From positions 1 through 47,470 of the forward strand of contig BNZQ01000012.1 of the NCBI GenBank assembly GCA_026001225.1: DNA of 47,470 nt, in the 5' to 3' direction. This DNA comes from Clostridia bacterium. GTDB lineage: Bacteria; Bacillota; Clostridia; Christensenellales; DUVY01. Shown in pieces: positions 27,141 through 35,527 of this stretch (positions are counted from its first letter, which is position 1; the number at the start of each line of letters is the position of its first letter). The notes below the pieces were generated by a model. It saw nothing but the letters and a program-made list of their open reading frames with translations, did not search any database and was not told the DNA's origin. Position numbers and translations under genes: made by a program.

Positions 27141-28400
27141 ATGAACAAAAAAGACATTTTGGTAATCGGCGGCGGGGGCAGGGAGCACGCCCTCGTGTGG
27201 AAGCTGAAACAAAGCAAATCGGCCGGCAAGCTCTATTGTATTCCCGGCAACGCGGGGATTGCGGAGATCGCCGAATGCCGCCCCGAGCTCAAGGCCACCG
27301 ATTTCGACGGTATTTTAAACTTTCTGCGCGAACACAAAAACGTATACATGACCGTCGTAGCGCCCGACGACCCGCTGGCTTTGGGCTTGGTCAATACGCT
27401 GAACGAAAACGGCTTTCGCGCGTTCGGCCCGACCGCCGAGGCCGCGATTCTCGAAGCCAGCAAGGTCTTTTCCAAGAATCTCATGAAAAAGTACGGGATA
27501 CCGACCGCCGCGTTCGAGGTGTTTTCCGCGCAAAACGCCGCGCTGGAGTATCTGAAAACCGCCAAATTCCCGTCGGTAGTCAAAGCCGACGGATTGGCAT
27601 TGGGCAAAGGCGTGCTCATCTGTCCAACGGTATCGGAGGCCGAGGAAGCGGTCAAAAACATGATGACGGAGGGCAAATTCGGGGAAGCGGGCAAGAACAT
27701 AGTCATAGAGGAATTTATAAAGGGATACGAGGTATCGATTCTCGCTTTTTGCGACGGCAAAACGATCGTTCCGATGGTGTCGTCACAGGATCATAAACGC
27801 TCTCATGACGGCGACAAGGGCTTGAACACCGGCGGCATGGGCGCGTTCGCCCCTTCCGTCAAATTCAATAAAAAGCTCCTGCCCGGCATTATGAAGGACA
27901 TTATCATGCCGACCATGGAAGCCATGAATCAAGAGAAGCGGCCGTTCAAAGGCGTGCTGTATTTCGGGCTGATGATCGACGGCGGGGACGTACGCGTCCT
28001 CGAGTACAACGCGCGGTTCGGCGATCCCGAAACGCAGAGCGTTTTACCTCTCTTAAAGGGCGACCTGCTCGACATATTCGACAAGATCATCGACGGAAAG
28101 CTCGCGGACGCGAAAATCGCATGGGAGGACAAAGCCTGTCTGTGCGTCATGCTGACGAGCGGCGGTTATCCCGCGAAATATGAAACGGGCAAACCGGTCG
28201 CGGCCGGCGATTTGGATAAAGACGTCATTCTGTTCCACAGCGGAACGCGGCGCGGCGCGGACGGAACGCTGCTGACGGCGGGCGGCCGCGTGTTGGGCGT
28301 GACGGCGGTCGCGGACGATTTGGACGCGGCCCGTAAAAAGGTGTACGCCAATATAAAAAAGATAACGTTTGACAAAATGCACTATCGGACGGACATTTAA
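27141..28400 (+). CDS. purD: Phosphoribosylamine-glycine ligase
   Basis: A 419-residue ATP-grasp GAR synthetase. It has the N-terminal ILVIGGGGREHALVWKL, ATP-grasp elements VKADGLALGKGV and VIEEFIKGYEVS, the central DHKRSHDGDKGLNTGGMGAF and the metal-site sequence EYNARFGDPETQ. AAAAAGGA lies well placed before the ATG. The stop codon lies within a 33-bp tandem duplication (28384-28448), so the coding end may have been rebuilt by that duplication without changing the product much. Confidence 0.96.
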   Translation: MNKKDILVIGGGGREHALVWKLKQSKSAGKLYCIPGNAGIAEIAECRPELKATDFDGILNFLREHKNVYMTVVAPDDPLALGLVNTLNENGFRAFGPTAEAAILEASKVFSKNLMKKYGIPTAAFEVFSAQNAALEYLKTAKFPSVVKADGLALGKGVLICPTVSEAEEAVKNMMTEGKFGEAGKNIVIEEFIKGYEVSILAFCDGKTIVPMVSSQDHKRSHDGDKGLNTGGMGAFAPSVKFNKKLLPGIMKDIIMPTMEAMNQEKRPFKGVLYFGLMIDGGDVRVLEYNARFGDPETQSVLPLLKGDLLDIFDKIIDGKLADAKIAWEDKACLCVMLTSGGYPAKYETGKPVAAGDLDKDVILFHSGTRRGADGTLLTAGGRVLGVTAVADDLDAARKKVYANIKKITFDKMHYRTDI

Positions 28401-28448
28401 ACCGCAAGGCGCAATTATCGGACGGACATTTAAACGCAATGCGCAATT
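28384..28448 (+). repeat. 33/32-bp tandem duplication at the purD stop
   Basis: Unit 1 (28384-28416) and unit 2 (28417-28448) both begin ATCGGACGGACATTTAAAC and end GCGCAATT, differing at two or three positions. Unit 1 contains the real purD stop (TAA 28398-28400). Confidence 0.85.
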
Positions 28449-28452
28449 AAAG

Positions 28453-28547
28453 AACAGTGGACAGTGGTCGGTGGTCAGTTAAAGGATAAGACCGCAGAAA
28501 AATTCCCCTCCTGCGGAGGGGTGTCCGCGGAAGCGGACGGGGTGGCC
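28453..28547 (+). repeat. Heptads plus dispersed repeat before purL (copy 2 of the MurI-tail repeat)
   Basis: 28453-28485 is a run of degenerate 7-bp units (ACAGTGG, ACAGTGG, TCGGTGG, TCAGTTA). At 28501 follows AATTCCCCTCCTGCGGAGGG and a second hairpin (GTCCGC-GGAA-GCGGAC), the same repeat that encodes the end of MurI. The in-frame extension of purL upstream of 28575 is therefore repeat-derived and not part of the gene. Confidence 0.65.
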
Positions 28548-28574
28548 GTCTATTGTGCATTGGATATTGAGATT

Positions 28575-31500
28575 ATGGAAACGATATACAGACTTTACGT
28601 TCACAGAAAAAAAGGCTTCAATGAGGCCGAAAAATCCTTGCTGCGGGAAGCGAACGCCCTCTTGAAAATATCCTTGACGGATATCAGGGAATTCGCGCGC
28701 TACGACGTGTCGGGTATCTCGAAAACCGATTTCGAGGCCGCCGCGCGCACGGTTTTTTCCGAGCCGCAATCCGACGGCGTGTACGCCGAAAAGCTGCCCG
28801 CGTTACGGGGGTATCAGATTTTCGCGATCGAGTATCTGCCGGGCCAATACGACCAGCGCGCGGACTCCTGCGAACAGTGTATCCGCCTGACGACCCGCGA
28901 GGGAACGCCGGCCGTGCGGTGCGCGCGCGTGTTCGCGGTCAAGGGCGCGGACGGGGACGCCCTCGGAAAACTCAAAAAATATCTGATCAACCCCGTGGAA
29001 TCCCGCGAGGCGGATTTGAAAAAGCCCGAAACGCTGTTCCCCGAGTTGCCGCCCGCCGAGCCGACGCCGCGCGTGACGGGCTTTCGGGATTTTTCAGAGC
29101 GGGAATTAGAGGCTTATTATCTTTCCATGGGCTTTGCGATGACGCTCTCCGACCTCGCGTTTGTGCGGGACTACTTTAAAAAAGAGGGGCGCGACCCTTC
29201 TTTAACCGAAATGAAGGTGTTGGACACCTATTGGTCGGATCATTGCCGCCACACCACCTTTTTGACCGAATTGACCGATATCGTCAACGACAGCCCGAAT
29301 CCGCATATTGCGGAAGCGTTGGAAACCTATAAAAGTCTGCGGGCGGAATTGTACAAGGATCGCGCCGACAAATACCCGTGCTTAATGGATGCGGCGACGA
29401 TCGCGATGAAGAAGCTGAAAAAAGAGGGCCGCTTGTCCGCGCTCGACGAATCCGAGGAAATCAACGCCTGCTCGATCAAGGTGAAGGCCGATATCAGGCC
29501 GTCGGACGGCTCCGCGCCGATATCCGAGGATTGGTTGGTCATGTTCAAGAACGAAACGCACAATCACCCCACCGAAATCGAGCCGTTCGGCGGCGCGGCG
29601 ACCTGCTTGGGCGGCGCGATCCGCGATCCGCTGTCGGGCCGCTCCTATGTCTATCAGGCGATGCGCGTGACCGGCGCGGCCGATCCGACCGTGCCCCTTG
29701 AACAAACCATGCGCGGGAAATTACCGCAACGCGTGCTGACGCGTAACGCTGCGGCGGGCTTTTCCTCTTACGGCAACCAAATCGGCCTATGCACCGGCAT
29801 GGTGCGCGAATATTATCACCCCGGTTACGCGGCCAAGCGGTTGGAAACCGGCTTTGTGATCGGCGCGGCGCCCGCAAGTCACGTGATCCGTAAAACGCCC
29901 GAGCCGGGCGATGTGATTCTATTGCTGGGCGGCGACACGGGGCGCGACGGCTGCGGCGGCGCGACCGGCTCGTCCAAAGCGCACAATCTGCAATCCGTCG
30001 AGCTGTCCGGCGCGGAGGTGCAAAAGGGCAACCCGTTGACCGAGCGCAAAATCCAGCGGCTGTTTGCGGACGGGGAGGTTACGCGCCTGATCAAGCGGTG
30101 CAACGACTTCGGCGCGGGCGGCGTGTGCGTGGCGGTCGGCGAATTGGCCGACGGTTTGGATGTCGATCTAAATGCCGTCCCCAAAAAATACGAGGGCTTG
30201 TCCGCGACGGAGCTTGCGATCAGCGAATCGCAGGAGCGCATGGCGGTCGTCGTCGCCCAAGAGGACGCTGAAAAATTTATCCAATGTGCGGCCAAGGAAA
30301 ACCTGTCGGCGGTCGTCGTCGCCCGCGTGACGGATCAAAACCGTATGCGCCTGTTATACGACGGCAAGGCGGTCGCGGATTTAAAGCGCGAAATGCTGAA
30401 TTCGGCGGGCGTGCGGCAACGGGCGGCGGCGCGGATCACCGATCGGGCGACCGATTATTTATCGCGGCCCGATCCCGAAACCATTAAAAATTTTCAATAT
30501 TATAACCCGTCGGATGAGTTGTTGCGCGGCAATGCAATGGGTATTCTTGCGAATGAATTGTTCCGTCTCAACGTTTGCGGGCAAAAGGGCCTGATCGAGC
30601 GGTTCGATTCCTCGGTCACGGGCGGCAGCGTCACGGTGCCGCTCGGCGGCAAAACCGTGTCCGTGCCCTCGGAAATCATGGCGGCGCTGTTGCCCGTGCA
30701 AAACGGAGAAACCGACACTTGCACGGTGTGCGCCCACGCCTTGAATCCCGCTTTGATGAGTGAAAGCCCGTTTATCGGCGCGGTGTATTCGGTTGTAACG
30801 TCGGTGATTCGGTTGGCCGTTTCGGGCGTGCCATACGACTCGATTTATTTAACGTTGCAGGAATATTTCCCGCGCGTCAAGAACGATCCCGAACGGTGGG
30901 GCAAGCCTTTGGCGGCTCTGCTCGGCGCGATGACAGCGCAACTTAAATTGGGGATCGCGGCGATCGGCGGCAAGGACAGCATGAGCGGTACCTTCGAGGC
31001 TTTGGACGTTCCGCCGACCTTGATTTCCTTCGCGGTCGGCGTCGCCAAAGCGGATCAAATATTGAGCAATGTGTTCAAACCGAGCCGTAAAATTTATCGG
31101 CTGTCCTTAAAACGCGACGAATACGGAATGCCGGATTTTGAATATGTAAAGGCTCTGCTTGGCAAGGTTTCCGAATGTATAAAAACGGGCGCGGTCGACG
31201 CCGCCGCGGTCGCGGACGAGGGCGGGATCGCGGCGGCGGTAATCAAGTCCTGCTTCGGCGAAAATGTCGGGTTTCGTTTTCAAGAATTTAGCCCCGACTT
31301 ATTCTGTAACGCAATGGGTGATATCGTCGTTTCGACCGCTATGGAAGATTTCCCGAAAAACGCGCTGTCCGGTTTCGCTTGCGCTTATTTGGGCCGAACA
31401 ACCGCCTCCCCGTATCTGAACGCAAACCGGATCAAATTCCCGTTAGAAACGCTGAAAGGACTGTATAACGCGAAACTCGATTCCGTGTTCCCGCTTTACG

Positions 31501-32378
31501 CCGAAAAACGGGATAAAATCCGAGAGCAGTTTACCTTTGCCGGAAAAGCCAATCAAGCGTTAAAGCCCGCCTTTGTTTTACCGCAAACCTTACAATTCCC
31601 GCCGAAACCCGTCAAGCCCCGCGTATTGATTCCCGCGTTCCCCGGAACCAACGGCGAATACGACATGGCGAAGAGCTTTGCAAGGGCGGGCGCGGAGCCG
31701 GAAATCTTCGTAATCAAAAACCGATTGCAGTCCGATATCGAGGACAGCGCGAACCGGATCGCCCGCGCGATCGAAAACGCGCAAATCCTCGCGTTCCCGG
31801 GCGGCTTTTCGGCGGGCGACGAGCCGGACGGCTGCGGCAAATTCATCGCGGCCTTTTTCCGGGAAAACCGCGTCCGCGACGCGGTGGAAAAATTCCGCGA
31901 ACGGCGTTGCTTGATCCTCGGTATCTGCAACGGCTTTCAAGCCCTTGTAAAGCTGGGCCTTTTGCCGTCGGGCGCGATTCAAACGATGACGGAGGACGAC
32001 GCGACGCTGACGTTCAACACGATCGGCCGCCACGTCGCCACGATCGTCAAAATCCGGGTGGCGTCGGTCAATTCGCCGTGGCTGTCGGCCTGTACTGTCG
32101 GCGGTGAATACCTCGTGCCGATTTCCCACGGCGAGGGCCGCTTTTGCGCAAACGAAGCCTTATTGAACGATCTGATCAAAAACGGGCAAATCGCGACGCA
32201 GTATTCCGGCTTCAATCCCAACGGCTCGGCCCGTGCGATCGAGGGGATTTTGAGCGCGGACGGCTTAATTTTGGGCAAAATGGGACACGCGGAACGCATC
32301 GGCCCCGGCTTATTTATGAACGCGCCCGGCGATTATGATATGAAGCTGTTTGAATCGGGAGTAAGGTTTTTCAAATGA
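28575..32378 (+). CDS. purL: Phosphoribosylformylglycinamidine synthase, single-chain
   Basis: A 1,267-residue large-type PurL that makes FGAM from FGAR, glutamine and ATP. The N-terminal part carries DQRADSCEQCIRL. The first AIRS-like domain has DTYWSDHCRHTTF and MFKNETHNHPTEIEPFGGAA. A second, degenerate AIRS-like half follows, with GGKDSMSGTF. The C-terminal glutaminase has AFPGGFSAGDEPDG, the nucleophile Cys1118 in LGICNGFQAL and ISHGEGRF. Because the glutaminase is fused, PurS and PurQ are not needed. The ATG at 28575 begins the conserved sequence; no clear ribosome binding site. Confidence 0.95.
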   Translation: METIYRLYVHRKKGFNEAEKSLLREANALLKISLTDIREFARYDVSGISKTDFEAAARTVFSEPQSDGVYAEKLPALRGYQIFAIEYLPGQYDQRADSCEQCIRLTTREGTPAVRCARVFAVKGADGDALGKLKKYLINPVESREADLKKPETLFPELPPAEPTPRVTGFRDFSERELEAYYLSMGFAMTLSDLAFVRDYFKKEGRDPSLTEMKVLDTYWSDHCRHTTFLTELTDIVNDSPNPHIAEALETYKSLRAELYKDRADKYPCLMDAATIAMKKLKKEGRLSALDESEEINACSIKVKADIRPSDGSAPISEDWLVMFKNETHNHPTEIEPFGGAATCLGGAIRDPLSGRSYVYQAMRVTGAADPTVPLEQTMRGKLPQRVLTRNAAAGFSSYGNQIGLCTGMVREYYHPGYAAKRLETGFVIGAAPASHVIRKTPEPGDVILLLGGDTGRDGCGGATGSSKAHNLQSVELSGAEVQKGNPLTERKIQRLFADGEVTRLIKRCNDFGAGGVCVAVGELADGLDVDLNAVPKKYEGLSATELAISESQERMAVVVAQEDAEKFIQCAAKENLSAVVVARVTDQNRMRLLYDGKAVADLKREMLNSAGVRQRAAARITDRATDYLSRPDPETIKNFQYYNPSDELLRGNAMGILANELFRLNVCGQKGLIERFDSSVTGGSVTVPLGGKTVSVPSEIMAALLPVQNGETDTCTVCAHALNPALMSESPFIGAVYSVVTSVIRLAVSGVPYDSIYLTLQEYFPRVKNDPERWGKPLAALLGAMTAQLKLGIAAIGGKDSMSGTFEALDVPPTLISFAVGVAKADQILSNVFKPSRKIYRLSLKRDEYGMPDFEYVKALLGKVSECIKTGAVDAAAVADEGGIAAAVIKSCFGENVGFRFQEFSPDLFCNAMGDIVVSTAMEDFPKNALSGFACAYLGRTTASPYLNANRIKFPLETLKGLYNAKLDSVFPLYAEKRDKIREQFTFAGKANQALKPAFVLPQTLQFPPKPVKPRVLIPAFPGTNGEYDMAKSFARAGAEPEIFVIKNRLQSDIEDSANRIARAIENAQILAFPGGFSAGDEPDGCGKFIAAFFRENRVRDAVEKFRERRCLILGICNGFQALVKLGLLPSGAIQTMTEDDATLTFNTIGRHVATIVKIRVASVNSPWLSACTVGGEYLVPISHGEGRFCANEALLNDLIKNGQIATQYSGFNPNGSARAIEGILSADGLILGKMGHAERIGPGLFMNAPGDYDMKLFESGVRFFK

Positions 32379-32388
32379 AGGCCCTAAC

Positions 32389-32424
32389 CGCAGTGGTCAG
32401 TGGTTAGTGGTTAGTGATCAGTTT
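32389..32424 (+). repeat. Degenerate heptad run after purL
   Basis: Units such as GTCAGTG, GTTAGTG, GTTAGTG, ATCAGTT repeat with period 7 just after the purL stop, the same period as the other spacer runs though with a different unit. Confidence 0.6.
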
Positions 32425-32444
32425 AAAAGGATAGGTAACAAAGC

Positions 32445-32548
32445 GCGGTATTTGTCATCTCGACCGGCGTGCGGTATCTGTCATCTCGATCGGCGTGCGG
32501 TATCTGTCATCTCGACCGGCGTGCGGTATCTGTCATCTCGACCGAGCG
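32445..32548 (+). repeat. 26-bp tandem repeat, four units
   Basis: Units begin at 32445, 32471, 32497 and 32523, each GCGGTATCTGTCATCTCGAC plus CGGCGT, with one or two substitutions. The last unit diverges into GAGCGAAGCGAGCGGAGAGA and folds as a hairpin (ATCTC...GAGAT). It looks like local amplification of part of a dispersed TGTCATCTCGACC-type repeat. Confidence 0.85.
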
Positions 32549-32633
32549 AAGCGAGCGGAGAGATCTCCGACCGATTATATCAGAAAGGAGTGTGCGGGGC
32601 TTTTACAAAAGGTTCCCGCGCAAGAATAGAAAC

Positions 32634-33692
32634 TTGAAACCAAATTCTAAAAAGCTGACCCGCCGCATTCCCGTCAAGGACGCGTTCATCGGCGGCGGGG
32701 GGCGCATTTTGATACAGTCCATGACCAACACGCGCACATCCGACGTGACGGCCACGGTCGCGCAAATCAAACGGTTGGAAGCGGCCGGTTGCGACCTCGC
32801 GCGGGTGGCGGTGACCGACGAACGCGACGCGCGCGCGGTGCGTCAAATCATCGAGCAAATCAAAATCCCGCTGGCCGCCGACATTCAATTTGATTATAAA
32901 CTGGCGATTCTGTCCGCCGAGAACGGGGCGCACAAGCTGCGGATCAACCCGGGCAACATCGGCGGCGAGGATAAAGTCCGGCAAGTCTGCGAGGCGGCGG
33001 CGGCGCACGAAATCCCGATCCGCGTCGGGATCAACTCGGGCAGTATAGAAAAGGATATTTTGGCCGAGCACGGCAACACCCCAAAAGCCCTTTGTTTGAG
33101 CGCGCTGCGCTCCGTGCGTATGCTCGAGGCCTTCGGCTTTTACGATATCGTGATCTCGGTCAAATCGAGCTCGGTCAAAGCCATGATCGAGGCCAACCGC
33201 CTAATCGCCGCCGAAACCGGATACCCCTTGCATTTGGGCGTCACCGAGGCGGGCTCGCCGAAATCCGGCGTCGTCAAATCCGCGATCGGCATCGGCAGCT
33301 TGCTGGCCGACGGGATCGGCGACACGGTCCGCGTGTCCCTGACGGGCGACCCCGTCGCCGAGATCGAGGCGGCGCGGGGGATCCTGCGCGCGTTAGACCT
33401 CGATAAAAACTATGTCGAAATCGTGTCCTGCCCGACCTGCGGGCGTTGCCGGATCGATTTGGCCGCGCTCGTCGACATGGTGGAGGAAATGACCAAAACC
33501 GTGACAAAACCTTTGAAACTCGCGGTCATGGGCTGCGTGGTCAACGGCCCGGGCGAAGCGGCGGGCGCGGATCTCGGAATCGCCGGCGGGCCGGACAGAT
33601 CGGTGCTCTTTCAACGGGGCAAGGTCTTGCGCACGGTGGACAACGAGAATTTGTTCGCCGAATTTATCGGAGAACTGGCAAAGCTGCTTTAA
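32634..33692 (+). CDS. ispG: 4-hydroxy-3-methylbut-2-en-1-yl diphosphate synthase
   Basis: A 352-residue IspG (GcpE), the iron-sulphur enzyme of the MEP isoprenoid pathway. GGGGRILIQSMTNTRT opens the TIM barrel, then KLRINPGNIGG. The [4Fe-4S] ligands are in CPTCGRCRIDL and in MGCVVNGPGEA. An open frame reaches back to 32469, but that part encodes the tandem repeat. I place the start at TTG 32634 because conserved sequence begins soon after (KKLTRRIPV). A GTG at 32592 with AAAGGAG directly against it is less likely. Start confidence is modest; product confidence is high. Confidence 0.9.
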   Translation: MKPNSKKLTRRIPVKDAFIGGGGRILIQSMTNTRTSDVTATVAQIKRLEAAGCDLARVAVTDERDARAVRQIIEQIKIPLAADIQFDYKLAILSAENGAHKLRINPGNIGGEDKVRQVCEAAAAHEIPIRVGINSGSIEKDILAEHGNTPKALCLSALRSVRMLEAFGFYDIVISVKSSSVKAMIEANRLIAAETGYPLHLGVTEAGSPKSGVVKSAIGIGSLLADGIGDTVRVSLTGDPVAEIEAARGILRALDLDKNYVEIVSCPTCGRCRIDLAALVDMVEEMTKTVTKPLKLAVMGCVVNGPGEAAGADLGIAGGPDRSVLFQRGKVLRTVDNENLFAEFIGELAKLL

Positions 33693-33797
33693 TAGGTAAG
33701 ATAGAAGATGGTCGGATTTTTCACAATTTATCCTACAAACCCTTTCGAAATTTCTCGGCCATAAGCTGTGCAAAACCCTTTCAGTACTAAATTGATT

Positions 33798-35351
33798 ATG
33801 AAAAACGCAAAACTATTAGAAGAACTAAACTCTCTCTCGGACAACCGTTTCGCTTTCTTGCGCCTGTCGAAGATTGACGTCGATATGCCGGCGAAAGTAT
33901 GCCGCGTTCTGTATCTGTACCCCGAAAGCGTCCGGGATTTCGACGAGGCCGCGCAAACCGAGGCCGCCGCGCTCACCAAAAAAATATTGGCGGGCAGTTT
34001 CCGATACGAGGTGCAATTCAAAAAGAGCCACGTGGACGCCGAGTTACTTGTAGAGGACGCTCTGAAATTTCTAAAATTCAATCCGATGATCGCCGCGCAA
34101 ATCCCCTCGGTCGCCGCCGAGCTTGCAAAGGACGGCGCGGTGAAGCTCTCTTTGGCGTTCGGCCCCGAGGTGTACGCCTACGCGGAGGAGGCGGGCTTGA
34201 AAAACAAGCTGGCCGATTATTTGGATACGGCGTACTGTGCGGATTTTCACATCGAATTTCTTCAAAAATTGCCTGACGGAGCGGAGGGAGACGCGTTACC
34301 GGAGCCGGCCGCGCCCAAAGCCGCGGTCTATACGGAAGCGCAAATTCAATATACGCCCGTCGCGGAGGTCAGCCCGTTTATCGGCGGGCTCGTCGAGGAA
34401 AAGCCGCGGCGGATCAAGGACTTGAATTTCGAGCACGCGGGTGCGTGCGCGGCGGGAAAAATCGCCGATTTGCGCGTATTCGACATCAAGAACGGCAAGA
34501 ATCCCGAGGGGCGGCATGTTTTCAATATATCTTTGCGCGACCACACGGGAACGATAAAGGTACTCTATTTCAGCCGGCCGGACACCGATCAGAAATCGCA
34601 AACGTTAAAAACCGGCGACGCGCTGATCGTGTCGGGCGACCTGGAAAAAGAGGAGTTCAACGGCCGGACGTCCTTTACGCTGAAAGCGCGCAAGCTCGGG
34701 CTTTGCGAGCTTTTATCCCCGCCCGAGGAGACAAAATATAAAGCGCCCTATCCCGAAAAGTACCGCACGGTCTTTCCCAAAAAGTATATCGACTTTGCCC
34801 AAGCGGATCTGTTCACGGCCGCCCTCGGGCCTTGCCGCTATTTAACGGGTAAGGATTTCGTGGTGTTCGACACGGAAACGACCGGCCTGTCGCCGGTTTC
34901 GGATAAGATCATCGAGATCTCCGCGTACAAGCTTGTCGGAGGCAGGATCGCGGAGGAGTTCACCACGCTGGTCAACCCCAAGGTTCACATTACAGAGGAG
35001 ATCACGGGCATCACGGGCCTTACGGACAAGGACGTGACGGACGCGCCGGGAATAGAGGACGTGATCGCGGATTTCTATAAATTCACGCAGAATTGCACGT
35101 TAGTCGGGCACAATGTCGCTTTCGATATCGGTTTCATTGAAAAGGCGGGGGAAAAGCTCGGCTGTGTGTTTGACAACGAGCAGGTCGACACGATCCGGTT
35201 GGCCCAAGAGCATATCCGCGGCTTGACGCGTTTCAATTTGGCGGTGGTCTGCAAAGCCCTGAATATCGAAAATACCCGCGCCCACCGCGCCGCCTCCGAC
35301 GCGCTGGCGACGGCGGAAATCCTTTTAAAACTCGCCCCGAAAATCGCATAG
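33798..35351 (+). CDS. PolC-like N-terminal/OB/3'-5' exonuclease protein without polymerase
   Basis: A 517-residue protein built like the front of Gram-positive PolC. Residues 1-150 resemble the PolC N-terminal domains. About 205-315 is an OB-fold-like region (ACAAGKIADLRVFDIKNG through SGDLEKEEFNGRTSFTL). About 350-517 is a DEDDh exonuclease with all motifs: FVVFDTETTG, LVGHNVAFD and HRAASDALATAEI. PolC has a PHP domain split around the exonuclease and a long polymerase core of roughly 900 further residues; both are absent, and the chain ends cleanly with a stop. It may proofread in trans, act in repair, or be a degenerate duplicate. ATG at 33798; no Shine-Dalgarno. Confidence 0.75.
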   Translation: MKNAKLLEELNSLSDNRFAFLRLSKIDVDMPAKVCRVLYLYPESVRDFDEAAQTEAAALTKKILAGSFRYEVQFKKSHVDAELLVEDALKFLKFNPMIAAQIPSVAAELAKDGAVKLSLAFGPEVYAYAEEAGLKNKLADYLDTAYCADFHIEFLQKLPDGAEGDALPEPAAPKAAVYTEAQIQYTPVAEVSPFIGGLVEEKPRRIKDLNFEHAGACAAGKIADLRVFDIKNGKNPEGRHVFNISLRDHTGTIKVLYFSRPDTDQKSQTLKTGDALIVSGDLEKEEFNGRTSFTLKARKLGLCELLSPPEETKYKAPYPEKYRTVFPKKYIDFAQADLFTAALGPCRYLTGKDFVVFDTETTGLSPVSDKIIEISAYKLVGGRIAEEFTTLVNPKVHITEEITGITGLTDKDVTDAPGIEDVIADFYKFTQNCTLVGHNVAFDIGFIEKAGEKLGCVFDNEQVDTIRLAQEHIRGLTRFNLAVVCKALNIENTRAHRAASDALATAEILLKLAPKIA

Positions 35352-35479
35352 CCGGGCGCGGCGCGCTTCCCGGACTTCCCTTTTCCCTATATAAGAGAGT
35401 GTCCAAATATACGGGAGTGCCCAAACCGCAAGTTATACGCCTTGCGGCAGAGGAGCGAAAGGCCTCTCATAAAAAACAG

Positions 35480-35508
35480 TAGACTTCCCGTTTCCCGCGT
35501 GTTATACT
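35480..35508 (+). promoter_or_regulatory. Probable promoter of the 35528 ABC transporter
   Basis: TAGACT (35480-35485), 17 bases, TATACT (35503-35508), giving a leader of about 13 nt with no ribosome binding site. Confidence 0.5.
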
Positions 35509-35527
35509 ATATCCGAATTATAAAGAT

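Noticed and set aside
28464..28574. 37-residue N-terminal extension of PurL
   Set aside because: It is encoded by heptads and a dispersed repeat. PurL homology begins at METIYRLYVHRKKG (28575).
32445..32548. CRISPR array
   Set aside because: The 26-bp units abut directly without unique spacers, so it is a tandem repeat and not a CRISPR array.
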